Positions 27,794-39,500 of a stretch of 64,000 nt of DNA are shown here, piece after piece (position 1 is the stretch's first letter; each line of letters begins with the position of its first letter). The stretch is from assembly GCA_963719345.1 (NCBI GenBank), contig CAVRCA010000004.1, forward strand, positions 310,001 to 374,000. Direction: 5' to 3'. Source of the DNA: CAVRCA01 sp963719345 (lineage in GTDB: Bacteria > Pseudomonadota > Alphaproteobacteria > Acetobacterales > Acetobacteraceae). The position numbers were made by a program, and so were the translations under genes. The notes below the pieces were generated by a model that worked only from the letters and a program-made list of their open reading frames with translations, had not been told where the DNA came from and made no database searches.

Positions 27794-28539
27794 TCCACCT
27801 TGAAGCCGCGCCGGGTGAACGCCTCGCGGGCTTCCGGTCCCTGCAGGAAGCGCAGCAATGCGCGCGCTTCGGGAGTGTCGCCCGACTTGACCACGGCGAA
27901 AGGGTAAGTGACCGGATCATGGCTGTCGGCCGGGAAGGCGCCGGCGATCATGACGGCCTTCGAGACTGCCGCATCGGTGGCATAGACGATGCCAGCCGGC
28001 GCCTCGCCGCGCTCGACCAGCAGCAGTGCCGAGCGCACGTCCTCGGCCCGCGCCAGCCGGGGCGCGACGGCATTCCACACCCCGAGCTTGCGCAACGCCT
28101 GTTCGGCGTAGATGCCGACCGGCACGTGCGCCGGGTCACCGGTCGCCAGCCGGCCATCGGGTCCGAGCAGCGCCGAAAAATCGAAGTTCGGCCCGATCGT
28201 GACATGACGGGGATGGTCGGCCGGCACGACGAGCACGAGCTGGTTGCCGAGCAGGTCGGTGCGCGTCTCGGGCACGATCATCCCGTGTTTCGCGAGGTCG
28301 TCCATCCACTTCGTATCGGCCGAGGCGAACAGGTTGGCGGGCGCTCCCTGCTCGATCTGCTGCGCCAGGGTGGAGCTGGCGGCGAACGACAGGCGCAGGG
28401 GCTCGTGCCCGGCCTTCGACCACAGCGCCGAGACGTCGCGCATCGCGTCGGTCAGGCTGGCCGCGGCAAACACGGTCAGCCCCTCCGCCCGGGCGGCGAG
28501 CGGCACGAAGCTCAGGAGCAGAACAAGCAGCAACCGCAT
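27790..28539 (-). CDS. modA: Periplasmic molybdate-binding protein
   Basis: A 249-residue secreted protein. Signal peptide residues 1-18 (MRLLLVLLLSFVPLAARA). The mature part starts LTVFAAASLTDAM, the ModA signature, followed by FAASSTLAQQIEQGAPANLFASAD. The binding residues of the family (serines in AAAS and ASST, the alanine region and the late tyrosine in DPVTYPFAVV) are present. First gene of modABC; divergent from modE. Confidence 0.92.
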   Translation of the reverse strand: MRLLLVLLLSFVPLAARAEGLTVFAAASLTDAMRDVSALWSKAGHEPLRLSFAASSTLAQQIEQGAPANLFASADTKWMDDLAKHGMIVPETRTDLLGNQLVLVVPADHPRHVTIGPNFDFSALLGPDGRLATGDPAHVPVGIYAEQALRKLGVWNAVAPRLARAEDVRSALLLVERGEAPAGIVYATDAAVSKAVMIAGAFPADSHDPVTYPFAVVKSGDTPEARALLRFLQGPEAREAFTRRGFKVE

Positions 28540-28564
28540 GAGGCGATCCTTTCCGGGCGCCGCA

Positions 28565-28588
28565 CGATATAGCCGGCGAGATACAGCG
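28565..28588. promoter_or_regulatory. Candidate ModE operator (Mo-box)
   Basis: Between modA and modE the sequence CGATATAG-N8-ATACAGCG is an imperfect inverted repeat. Its halves resemble the ModE half-site CGNTATAT. Location between divergent modE and modA fits repression when molybdate is plentiful. The right half matches only partly. Confidence 0.4.
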
Positions 28589-28656
28589 GCAAATCGGCTG
28601 CGAGCCGGACGGCCCGCGTGCTAGGCCGGACCACCCCGGGGTGGTAGGGTCGTGCC

Positions 28657-29040
28657 ATGGCAGCGGGCACCGCCAAACCGCGCCCCGCCGCAGGCGCGGG
28701 CCATCGGCTCAGCATCCGGATCGATCTCGCCTCGGGCGCGCGGATCGGCCCGGGCAAGATCGCGCTGCTGGAGGAGATCGGCCGTACGGGCTCGATTTCC
28801 GCGGCGGGGCGGTCGCTCCGGATGTCCTATCGGCGGGCGTGGGAACTGGTCGAAGACCTCAACCAGACGCTCGGCCGTCCGGTGGTGTCGACCTCCGCCG
28901 GCGGCAGCGGCGGCGGCGGAGCGCGCCTGACGCGCCTCGGCGAAGCCCTGATCGGCCGGTATCGAGCCATCGAGGCGACGACGGAGGAAGCGGCCAAGAA
29001 GCACTTGGCCGCCATCACGCGGGCCTGCGGGACGGGGTAG
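28657..29040 (+). CDS. modE: ModE-like molybdate-responsive regulator (HTH only)
   Basis: A 127-residue protein matching the N-terminal DNA-binding half of ModE: RIDLASGARIGPGKIALLEE, then the helix-turn-helix GSISAAGRSLRMSYRRAWELV and a wing. It ends after about 125 residues and lacks the two molybdate-binding Mop domains of E. coli ModE. Short ModE proteins of this kind occur in proteobacteria. How it senses molybdate without Mop domains is not clear from the sequence. Divergent from modABC. Confidence 0.85.
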   Translation: MAAGTAKPRPAAGAGHRLSIRIDLASGARIGPGKIALLEEIGRTGSISAAGRSLRMSYRRAWELVEDLNQTLGRPVVSTSAGGSGGGGARLTRLGEALIGRYRAIEATTEEAAKKHLAAITRACGTG

Positions 29041-29069
29041 AACCGCGTCAGTGCCCGTTCGGCCACCGC

Positions 29070-29849
29070 CTAAACGGTGAGACCGAGCACGTCCGCCATG
29101 TCGTAGAGACCACGCTCACGGCCGTGCAGCCAGAGCGCGGCGCGCACGGCGCCGGTGGCGAACACTCGACGATCGAACGCGCGATGGGTCAGGGCGATAT
29201 GCTCGCTTGCAGAGGCGAACAGCAATGTGTGCTCACCGACGACCTGGCCGCCTCGCAGCGCCGCGAAGCCGATCGCGCCGGGCTTGCGCGGCCCGGTATA
29301 GCCGTCCCGGCCGCTCTCCCGCACATCGGAGAGGGCGACGCCACGCCCCTCCGCGACCGCCCGGCCCAGTCCGATCGCCGTTCCGGAGGGTGCGTCGACT
29401 TTCTGGCGATGATGCATCTCCAGGATTTCGGCGTCGTAGGCGTCGGCCGGCAGCGCCGCCGCCATCCGGCGCGCCAGCGCCAGCACCAGATTGACTCCCG
29501 GGGCGAAATTCGCGGCATAGACCACACCGACCCGTCGCGCCGCGGCGGCCGCGGCGGCCTCATCGTGTTCGTCCAGCCCCGTGGTCCCGAGCACCCAGGC
29601 CGTGCCGACCTCCGCTGGTACGGCCGCATGCTCCTTCACCGCGCTCGCGTGGGTGAAATCGATGACGACGTCGGCCGCCTCGGCGAGTTCGGCCAGTCGG
29701 CTGAACACGCGCACGCCAGCCGGCGCCGATCCGGTGCCGGCACTACGGCTGGTGCCCCCCACCAACACGGCATTCGCGGCGGGTATCTCCTCCACCAGGA
29801 GGCGGCCCATGCGGCCGGTCACTCCGGCGACGCCGATCCTGACTGTCAT
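29070..29849 (-). CDS. dapB: 4-hydroxy-tetrahydrodipicolinate reductase
   Basis: A 259-residue cytoplasmic enzyme of lysine and diaminopimelate synthesis, reducing the dihydrodipicolinate precursor with NAD(P)H. N-terminal nucleotide motif GVAGVTGRMGR, then the catalytic block EMHHRQKVDAPSGTA with HH and K, and the C-terminal THRAFDRRVFATGAVRAALWL segment. Start at MTVRIGVAG; a longer frame to 29897 adds a poorly conserved leader. It converges with nothing on its right and is followed by modE on the other strand. Confidence 0.92.
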   Translation of the reverse strand: MTVRIGVAGVTGRMGRLLVEEIPAANAVLVGGTSRSAGTGSAPAGVRVFSRLAELAEAADVVIDFTHASAVKEHAAVPAEVGTAWVLGTTGLDEHDEAAAAAAARRVGVVYAANFAPGVNLVLALARRMAAALPADAYDAEILEMHHRQKVDAPSGTAIGLGRAVAEGRGVALSDVRESGRDGYTGPRKPGAIGFAALRGGQVVGEHTLLFASASEHIALTHRAFDRRVFATGAVRAALWLHGRERGLYDMADVLGLTV

Positions 29850-30142
29850 GGTGTCCTGAACGTCATGCGGGCTCCCGAGAGTAGCGCGGCACCGCAAGCA
29901 AGTCTCCGGGGCCGGAGCGGCGCGTCTGTCAGCCTCTCAGACGTGCTGGCGCCGTCAGGCCGCGCCGCCGGCTCCCGGGCCGCGATGCAGGTGGGGGGAC
30001 TTCACCGCGGACGAACGGAGAACGTCGGGCCCGCAGGCCGGTTGCGTCACAGTCGGGAGAGCGTCCTGGCGGTGTCGGCACGCGATTTGGCGTGGCTGCA
30101 AGCCCGGCGATAAGGTCGAGCTGGGGTTCGGAAAGGAAGACG

Positions 30143-31141
30143 ATGCCGGCGGGTCGGTCCATCACCCTGGCGCTTGTGGGCCTGGTGTCGGCCAATGCGG
30201 CAGCCTGGCTCTGGGCCTGGACCGTGTTCGCCGACCGCCCGACTTTGCTCGGGACCGCACTGCTCGCCTGGGTGTTCGGACTGCGCCACGCCGTCGACGC
30301 CGATCACATCGCGGCCATCGACAACACCGTGCGCAAGCTGATGCAGGCCGGCCAGGAGGCGCGCCTCGTCGGCCTGTATTTCGCGCTCGGCCACTCGACG
30401 GTCGTGGTGCTCGCCTGCCTGGCGCTGGCCGGCACGGTATCCTTCGGTCAGGGCCGCCTCGAAGGGCTGAGGGAGGCCGGTGGCTTGATCGGTACCTCCG
30501 TCTCGGCGACGTTCCTGCTGGCGATCGCGGCCGTCAATCTCGCGATCCTGCGGAATGTCTGGGGTCAGTTCCGCCGGGCCCGTCAGGGCTTCCCGCCCGG
30601 CGACGCCGACTTCTTCGCCGGCGGCGGCCCGCTTGCGCGCCTGTTCCGGCCGGTCGTCAGGGCGGTGAGCCGCAGCTGGCACATGTATCCGGTGGGCTTC
30701 CTGTTCGGCCTCGGCTTCGACACCGCGACCGAAATCGGCCTGCTCGGGATCGCCGCCAGCCAGGCGGCCGAGGGCCTTTCACCCTGGCACATCCTGGTTT
30801 TTCCGGCGTTGTTCACGGCCGGCATGGCACTGGTCGACACCGCGGACGGCGTGCTGATGGTCGGCGCCTACGGCTGGGCGTTCGTCAACCCGCTTCGCCG
30901 GCTCTGGTACAACCTGACGATCACCGCCACCTCCGTGCTGGTCGCGCTTTTGATCGGCGGCCTCGAAGCGCTGGGTCTGATCGGCGACCGCCTCGGTCTG
31001 GTCGGCGGCGTGTGGCGGGTGGTCGCGGCCCTCAATGACGACCTGGCCAATTTCGGCTTCGTCGTGATCGCCATCTTCGCCCTTTGCTGGGCCGTCTCGG
31101 CGATCGTCTACAGGTGGAAGCGATTCGATCAGCCGCCGTGA
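30143..31141 (+). CDS. Nickel/cobalt permease, NiCoT (HoxN/NixA) family
   Basis: A 332-residue inner-membrane permease with eight or so helices. It carries the metal-binding H-A-V-D-A-D-H motif (residues 49-55) in helix 2 and LGHSTVVVLA in helix 3, both NiCoT signatures, plus the FLFGLGFDTATEI segment. It imports Ni2+ or Co2+; which one is not resolved. The ATG at 30143 is preceded by GGAAAGGA. There is no nickel enzyme or cobalamin operon in the window. Confidence 0.88.
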   Translation: MPAGRSITLALVGLVSANAAAWLWAWTVFADRPTLLGTALLAWVFGLRHAVDADHIAAIDNTVRKLMQAGQEARLVGLYFALGHSTVVVLACLALAGTVSFGQGRLEGLREAGGLIGTSVSATFLLAIAAVNLAILRNVWGQFRRARQGFPPGDADFFAGGGPLARLFRPVVRAVSRSWHMYPVGFLFGLGFDTATEIGLLGIAASQAAEGLSPWHILVFPALFTAGMALVDTADGVLMVGAYGWAFVNPLRRLWYNLTITATSVLVALLIGGLEALGLIGDRLGLVGGVWRVVAALNDDLANFGFVVIAIFALCWAVSAIVYRWKRFDQPP

Positions 31142-31158
31142 CGCGGCCGGAAGGGAGG

Positions 31159-31980
31159 CTATCCAGCCGCCTTCACCGGCCAGTTCATCCAAGCCGGCAC
31201 CTCTGCCGTCAGCTCGGCCTCGCCGGCGACAAGGCGGTTCTCGGCCGCCTCGATCCGCAGGTTGGCCAAGCCCCGATCGCCGCGCCCGGATCGCATCACC
31301 CCGACCTCGCCCGGTCCGCTCATGACGGGCGTGCCCGGCGCCGGCAGCGCGCCCTCGACCCGAACCGGGAGCAGCCGGCGCTTGATCAGGCCGCGGTACT
31401 TGGTCCGGGCGGTCAGTTCCTGACCCATGTAGCAGCCCTTGGTCCAGGAGACGCCGTTCAGCTCGTCGAAACCTGCTTCGAGCAGGATGGATTTTTCCAC
31501 TTCCAGGTCACGCGTCCCATCGGGCAAGCCGAGGATGAGCCGGTGCCGATCCCAGTCCGCCGCACTCGCGTTCGCCGTCAGCGTCCCAGTGGCCAGAATG
31601 CGCCAGCCAGCCTCGGGCCGGCGGGGATCGGGGGCGGCGATGCCGGCGACCTCCGGCGTTCCCTCCCAGGCGGCATACACGGCGAACTCCGCCGAGACGT
31701 CACGCAGCTCGACCTTGGCGCGCAGCCGGAAGCGGCGCAGCCGCTGGACGAGGCCGGCGGCCTGCTGCCGCTCGCAATCGAGCAGCAGCCGCGCGCCGTC
31801 CGAAAAGACGAAAAAGTCGGCCAGGTACTTGCCTTGCGGGCTCAGCAGCGCGGCCCAGACCGCCCGCCCCGGCACGGCCTCGGCCACGTCGTTGGACACC
31901 AGACCCTGCAAGAAGCTCACGCGGTCGTCGCCGCTCACCTCGACGACGCCCCGCTCCTCCAGCCGTGCGATCTTGACCAT
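31159..31980 (-). CDS. ygfZ: Folate-binding protein YgfZ/GcvT family
   Basis: A 273-residue GcvT-fold protein with the diagnostic KGCYMGQE motif near residue 181 and the N-terminal FLQGLVSNDV. YgfZ uses tetrahydrofolate and supports synthesis or repair of Fe-S clusters. The formate dehydrogenase in this window is rich in Fe-S clusters, but no direct link is shown. It faces the nickel permease gene, ending 17 bp from it. Confidence 0.9.
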   Translation of the reverse strand: MVKIARLEERGVVEVSGDDRVSFLQGLVSNDVAEAVPGRAVWAALLSPQGKYLADFFVFSDGARLLLDCERQQAAGLVQRLRRFRLRAKVELRDVSAEFAVYAAWEGTPEVAGIAAPDPRRPEAGWRILATGTLTANASAADWDRHRLILGLPDGTRDLEVEKSILLEAGFDELNGVSWTKGCYMGQELTARTKYRGLIKRRLLPVRVEGALPAPGTPVMSGPGEVGVMRSGRGDRGLANLRIEAAENRLVAGEAELTAEVPAWMNWPVKAAG

Positions 31981-32084
31981 CCGCCGCAGGTGGGTCCTCG
32001 CACACACCGGGGCAAGGCGTGTAGAAACCGGCCGATGAGCACCGCACCGGCCGACCCAGCACGCTGCGCGGGCGATCCGTCCTG

Positions 32085-33112
32085 ATGAGGGTCGCGCACG
32101 TCATGGCGGGCGCGCCCAATGGCGGGGCGGAGCTGTTCTTCGAGCGGCTCGTGGTCGCCCTGCACCGGGCGGGAGAGGCCGTCTTGCCGGTCATCCGCCG
32201 CGACGCGGCGCGGGCGGCACGCCTGGCGGCGGGCGGCCTGCAGGCGAGACAGCTCACCTTCGGCGGCCCGGCCGACCTCCTCACCGGCCTCCATCTCGGC
32301 CGGTTGCTGCGCCGCTTCGCGCCCCGCGTCGTCGTCGCCTGGATGAACCGCGCCGCCGGCTGCGCGCCGCGTGGCGACTGGGTGCTCGCCGGCCGGCTCG
32401 GCGGCTACTACGATCTCTCCTATTACCGGCGGTGCGACCACCTGGTCGGCAACACGCGCGGGATCGCCCGCTGGATCGTCGGGCAGGGTTGGCCCGCGGA
32501 CCGGGTACACACCGTTCCGAACTTCGTCGCCGACCTCGCCGGAGCGGCGCCGGTGCGCCGCGACGCGATCGGCGTCCCACCGGGCAAGCCGCTGCTGCTG
32601 GCGCTTGGGCGGCTGCACCGGAACAAGGCGTTCGATGTCCTGATCCGCGCCCTGTCGCGCCTGCCCGGGGTCCACGCCGCGATCGCCGGCGAGGGACCGG
32701 AGCACGCCGATCTGCTCGACCTCGCGCGCCGGGAAGGAGTGGCCGAGCAGGTGCATCTCCTCGGCTGGCGCCAGGACACCGGCAGCCTGCTGGCGGCGGC
32801 CGATGCGCTGGTCTGCCCGTCCCGCCACGAGCCGCTGGGCAACGTGGTCATCGAGGCCTGGTCCGCCCGCCGACTGGTGGTGGCCGCCTCGGCCGAGGGG
32901 CCGCGCGAACTGCTCATCCCGGGAGAGGACGGCGTGCTGGTGGCGAAGGAAGATCCGGCGGCGCTCGCGGATGCGGTGCAGGCCATGCTCGACGATCCGT
33001 CGCGCACCGCCGCCATGGTCGAGGCGGGACGCCGCCGGTTCGAGGCGGAGTTCGCCGAAGCGCCGGTCGTCGCACAATGGCGCGCCTTTCTCGGTGCCGT
33101 GGAGCAGGCCTG

Positions 33113-33113
<1 letters not shown>
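32085..33113 (+). CDS. GT-B glycosyltransferase, family 4
   Basis: A 342-residue glycosyltransferase. N-terminal HVMAGAPNGGAELFFERLV, central LALGRLHRNKAFDVLI and AIAGEGPEH, and a C-terminal E-x7-E type motif in SRHEPLGNVVIEAW typical of GT4 retaining enzymes. It transfers sugars to a lipid or polysaccharide acceptor. Its stop overlaps the start of the asparagine synthetase gene (TGATG), so they are coupled. Such pairs are common in exopolysaccharide or capsule loci. Confidence 0.85.
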
Positions 33114-34876
<1,763 letters not shown>

Positions 34877-34961
34877 CCCCGGCCGCTCCTGACGCGGCGT
34901 TGTCGGCACCGGGCGGCCGGCCTACGGTTCGCCGACCGCGACACCCGGAGCACTCGCCCGC

Positions 34962-36288
34962 ATGCCATCGCCGCACTACGACCTGCTGATCCGCAATGGC
35001 GTGGCGGTGTTGCCCTGGGGCCCGGAGCAGACCGACATCGGGGTGGCCGATGGGCGGATCGCCGCCCTCGGAGTGGCTGCCGACGCGATCCGCCGTCGAA
35101 ATCGTCGATGCCACCGGGTTGCACGTCCTGCCCGGCCTGATCGATCCGCACGTGCATCTGCGCGACCCGGGCGACCCGGCCGTGGAGACCCTGGCGACCG
35201 GCACCAAGGCTGCCGTGCTCGGCGGGCTGGCGGCCGTGTTCGACATGCCCAACACCGCGCCGCCGATCACCGACGCCGCCCGGCTGGCCGGCAAGCAGGC
35301 GCTCGCCGAGGGCTCGGCGTGGTGCGACATGGGCCTCTATGTCGGGGCGACCAAGGACAATGTCGCGCAGCTCGCGACCCTGGAGGCCGGGCGCGGCGTC
35401 TGTGGCATCAAGGTGTTCGCGGCCAGCTCGACGGGCGATCTCCTGGTCGAGGACGACGAGAGCCTCGAGCGCGTCATGCGGGCGGGTCGGCGCCGGATCG
35501 CCTATCACAGCGAGGACGAGGACCGGCTGCAGGCCCGAAAAAAACTGTTCCGCTCGGGCGATCCCTACGCCACGCACCTCGAATGGCGCGACGAGGAGAC
35601 CGCGTTCCTGGGCACGCGGCGGCTGCTGGCGCTGGCGACCAGGACCGGGCGGCCGGCCCACATCCTCCATGTCTCGACCGCCGAGGAGCTGGCCTATTTG
35701 CGGGACTTCCGCGCCATCGCCAGCGTCGAGGTGCTGGTGAACCACCTCACCCAGATGGCTCCCGACGTCTACGACCGCCTCGGCGGGTTCGGCGTCATGA
35801 ACCCGCCGATCCGGGGGCCGCGCCATCTCGAGGCGGCCTGGGCGGCGGTGCATGACGGGACGGTGGATGTCATCGGCTCCGATCACGCCCCGCATAGCCG
35901 GGCGGCGAAGCAACGCCCCTGGCCCGAGTGCGCCGCTGGGCTTACCGGGGTCCAGACGCTGGTGCCGGTGATGCTGGACCACGTCAATGCCGGCCGGTTG
36001 AGCCTCACGCGCCTGGTCGATCTGATGTGCGCCGGGCCGGCCCGTGTCTACGGCGCCGTCGGCAAGGGCCGTCTCGCGGCCGGCTACGATGCGGACTTCA
36101 CCCTGGTCGACCTCGGGTGCCGCCGACGCATCGAGGAATCCTGGATCGTCTCGCCGTGCGGCTGGTCGCCCTTCGCCGGCCTCGACGTTTCCGGGTGGCC
36201 GGTCGCCACCATCGTGCGGGGACGTGCGGTGATGCGGGACGACGAGGTGCTGGGCGAGCCGGCGGGCAAGCTCGTCAGGTTTCATTGA
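34962..36288 (+). CDS. Dihydroorotase-type amidohydrolase (one frameshift)
   Basis: About 442 residues. The metal motif DPHVHLRDPG follows LHVLPGLI; the carboxylated-lysine region is CGIKVFAAS; further metal and catalytic motifs are HILHVST, and IGSDHAPHS. This is the class I (PyrC-like) dihydroorotase layout, with 4-hydroxybenzyl-like extension absent. The first 42 residues (MPSPHYDLLIRNGVAV...) are in another frame; one extra base near 35088 accounts for it. It should catalyse the carbamoyl-aspartate/dihydroorotate step, or be a non-catalytic PyrC' type partner. Other amidohydrolases such as allantoinase are possible but less likely. Confidence 0.8.
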
Positions 36289-36296
36289 CGGGCGCC

Positions 36297-36321
36297 GGGC
36301 GCGCGAACTCGCCGCGCGCCC
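36297..36321. terminator. Hairpin between convergent genes
   Basis: GGGCGCGC and GCGCGCCC form an 8-bp perfect stem around a 9-nt loop, just after the dihydroorotase stop and before the stop of the small ORF on the other strand. No U-tract follows, so a terminator role is likely but not certain. Confidence 0.4.
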
Positions 36322-36330
36322 GGGTCTGGC

Positions 36331-36504
36331 TTAGCCCGACTTGTCGCCGCCCTTGGTGGGCTCGACGTTCTCCTGGCCCGTCCGGGTGCCGCCGAACCGG
36401 TCGGCGCCCCCTTGGTCGACGGCGCCCGGCTTCTTGTGGTTGCCGGTGTTCTGCTCGCCCTCGGTGTGCTCCACGTTCTGCTCGGTATGCGGCTGCTGCG
36501 GCAT
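36331..36504 (-). CDS. Small hydrophilic protein of unknown function
   Basis: A 57-residue frame starting MPQQPHTEQNVEHTEGEQNT. It is rich in Gln, Glu, Thr, Asn and Gly with no hydrophobic segment, and it looks disordered. Similar small KGG/hydrophilic stress proteins exist, but I cannot name it. It is the only gene between the dihydroorotase and the giant adhesin. Confidence 0.4.
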   Translation of the reverse strand: MPQQPHTEQNVEHTEGEQNTGNHKKPGAVDQGGADRFGGTRTGQENVEPTKGGDKSG

Positions 36505-36520
36505 CTGCGTTCCTCCGTCC

Positions 36521-36542
36521 ACTGGCGCGCTAACGCGCCAGT
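36521..36542. terminator. Hairpin after the giant adhesin gene
   Basis: ACTGGCGCG-CTAA-CGCGCCAGT is a 9-bp perfect stem with a 4-nt loop, 30 bp past the adhesin stop. It is a good candidate for its transcription terminator, although no U-tract is visible. Confidence 0.5.
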
Positions 36543-36571
36543 GTCCGGTGCCGTTGCGGTCGGCCTCCCTG

Positions 36572-39500
36572 CTATCCGACGATCGAGTTGCTGGCGAGCT
36601 GGCCGACCCCGAGCAAGGTGATCTGGGTGCCGTCGTTCAGGCTGATCGTGGTGTTGCCGCCGCTGCTCTGGGTCTGCACGCTGCCCATGTCGTAGCCGTA
36701 GAGCTGGACCTGATCGGTGCCGACCTTGAAGCCGGCGATGGTCGCCGCCCCGCCGCTGTTGCCCTGGAGCCACTGGTAGAGGTCGGTTCCGGCGCCCCCG
36801 GTCACGCTGGCGTTGCCGTGGCCGAACACCACCTGATCCGACCCGTTGCCCTCCGTGATGTTCATGTTGCCGGAGCCGGTGAAGAACACGTCGTTGCCGG
36901 TGCCGCCCTGCGCCTGGGTGGTGCCGGCGAGGCCGACGAACAGATTGTTCCCCGCGCCGCCGGTCATCGTCGCCTGGCCGGAGGTGCCGCCCAACATGCT
37001 GTCGTCGCCGCTGCCGCCATACATGACGGTGGTGCCGGTGCCGGCATACATCTGCTCGGTGCCGCCACCCCCGAACATCACGTCGCTGTTGCTGCCGCCG
37101 ACGATCACGCCGCCATCGGCGCCGTAGATGGTGGCCTGGCCGGTGCCGCCGAAGGCGATGCTGCCGGACTGCATGTCCATCGTGGTGGCGGCGCCGGCGC
37201 CGTTGGCGGCCACCAGTATGTCCCCCGAACCGCCGCCGAGCAGGGTGGTGTTGCCGCCGCTCGCGGCCAGCAGGTTGTTGCCGCCGCTGCCGCCCTGGAT
37301 CGAGCCGCCGCCGGCGGCCCCGAACACCGTCGACGAGCCGCTGCCGCCGGTGACGGTCGCCGTGCCGGTGCCGCCGATGAAGTCCAGGTGGCCGGAGCCA
37401 CCGACCACGTACGTGGTCGGTCCGGCGGCGAAGATGGTGTCGTCGCCGGCGCCGGCACTGATGCTGTCGTTGCCGTGCGTGGTGATGGTGTTCTGCTCGG
37501 CCAGGAAGTTGATCTGGCTGCCGAGCGTGCTGGTCAGCGTCGTCGCCGCCAAGGTCTGGCCGGTGCTGTCGAACCCGGGGTCGCCGAACGCCGACGTGCT
37601 GGGCTCGGTGACGGTGCCGATCAGCGTCCCGGCGTTGTCGTAGATGTTCAGGGTCGCGGCCGTGTTGGTGACGGAGCGGAGCAACTGGTTGGCGCTGTTG
37701 CTTGTATTGATCGCCGAGATCTGCCCCGACGAGTTGTAGAGCTGGGTGGTAATATCGCCGAAATTGTCCGTCGTCGCGGTGGAGTAGCTCTGGTCGGCAC
37801 CGACCGTCACCGAGAGGGCGGCGGAGGCCGACGAGACGTTGCCCGCCGTGTCGGTCGCGGTCGCCGTCAGGTTGTGGGTGCCGGCCGCGAGGGGGGTCGA
37901 GAACGTGTAGGTCCAGGTCCCCGCGCTGCCGGTCGTCGCGCTGCCGACCGACGTTGATCCGTCATAGAGATTGACGGTGCTGCCGGCGTCCGCCGTTCCC
38001 GTCAGGGCGGGCTCCGCCGGACCGGCGTTCTGATCCGCCGTGGTCAGGGTCGGGGTCGTCATGGCGACGTTGTCGATCGTCAAGGCGAGCGGGGTCGTTT
38101 CGGCGTTCGGCTCGCCGGCGACCGTGAACTCCGTGGCGGTCAGGCTGTAGGCGCCGTTCGCCAGCGGGCTGCTGGGGGTAACCGACCAGGCGCCGCTGCT
38201 GACCGTGCCGCTGCCGATCACCGTCGACCCGTTGTAGATGTCGACGATCTCGCCATCCGGGCCGGTGGTGGTGCCGGTGAGTACCGGGAGATTGTCGCCG
38301 GTAACACCGTCGCCGGCGGTTCCGGTGTCACTCGCGGGGCTCAGTGTCGGCGTGCTCGGGGTTCCGGCCGAGGTGGTGTCGATGGTGAGGTCGAGCGGCG
38401 GCCCTACCGGAGAGACCTAGCGGTGTTCACATTCGTTTCGTTGACAGTCAGGTGATGGAGCCCGTCGGTCAGCGGGGCGTTGGGAGTGACCGACCAGGTT
38501 CCGTTGCTGGCAGTCGCCGAACCGACGAGGGTGCCGTCGTCATAAAGATCGATCGTGCCGGCGTAGGAGGCGGTGCCGGTGACCATCGGTGTTGGCACGT
38601 CGGTGATCCCGTCTCCCTGGACGCCGCCATCGCTGGCCGAGGTCAAGGCGGGAATGGACGGCGCTGCGGGGGCTCCACTGTTGACCGTCAGGTTAAAGGA
38701 AGCGACGAGCTGGAGACGTTGCCGGCGGGATCGGTCTCCTTGGCGGTCAGGCAGTAGCCGCCGTCGACCAACGTGGGGCCGGTGTGGCGAAATAGGCGCC
38801 ACCGCTGACTGTCCCATCGGCGACCGGGGTGGTGCCGCCGCTGTTGTAGATGTCGATCACATCGCCGTTGTCGCCGGTGCTCGAGCCGATGAAGGTCGGA
38901 TAGGTGTTGCTGGTGAGGGCCGAGTTGCTCCAGGTCGGCGGGTTGAGGTCGGGCGTTTCGCGGCACCGGCGCAACCGTCTCGATCGTCAGGCTCAACGCC
39001 CCCGGGGAGGTCGCCACGACGGTGCTACCCGAGAGTTCCTCGGCGGTCAGGCTGTAGCCGCCATCCACTGAGTGGGCTGCTCGGCGAGACCGACCACCTA
39101 CCGTTGCTGACCGTGCCGCTGGCGATCACCGTTGCCCCGTTGAGGATCTCTACCGTGTCGCCGCTCGGACCGGTCGAGGAGCCGGTGAAGATCGGGGTGG
39201 TGACGTTCGTGATGCCGTCCGTCGAGGATACGCCGCTGTCGCTGCCAGGAGCCAAACGGGTGTGGTGATTGTCATCGGTGTGGTCTCGATTTCCAGATTG
39301 AACGGGTTGGAGGCGGTGGAGACGTTGCCGGCCGCATCGGTCTCGGTTGCGGTCAGGGCGTAGATGCCCCCCGGACAGCGGGGTGGCTGGGCGTCACCGA
39401 CCAGGTGCCGCCGTTGACCATGCCGGAGCCGATCACCGTGCTGCCGTCGTGGAGCGTGACGATCTCGCCGTCGGCGCCCGACGTTGTGCCGGTGATCGTC

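Noticed and set aside
27790..27920. ATG at 27920 as the modB start
   Set aside because: It would overlap modA by about 130 bp and add a leader unlike any ModB. A GTG at 27793 with a one-base correction fits better.
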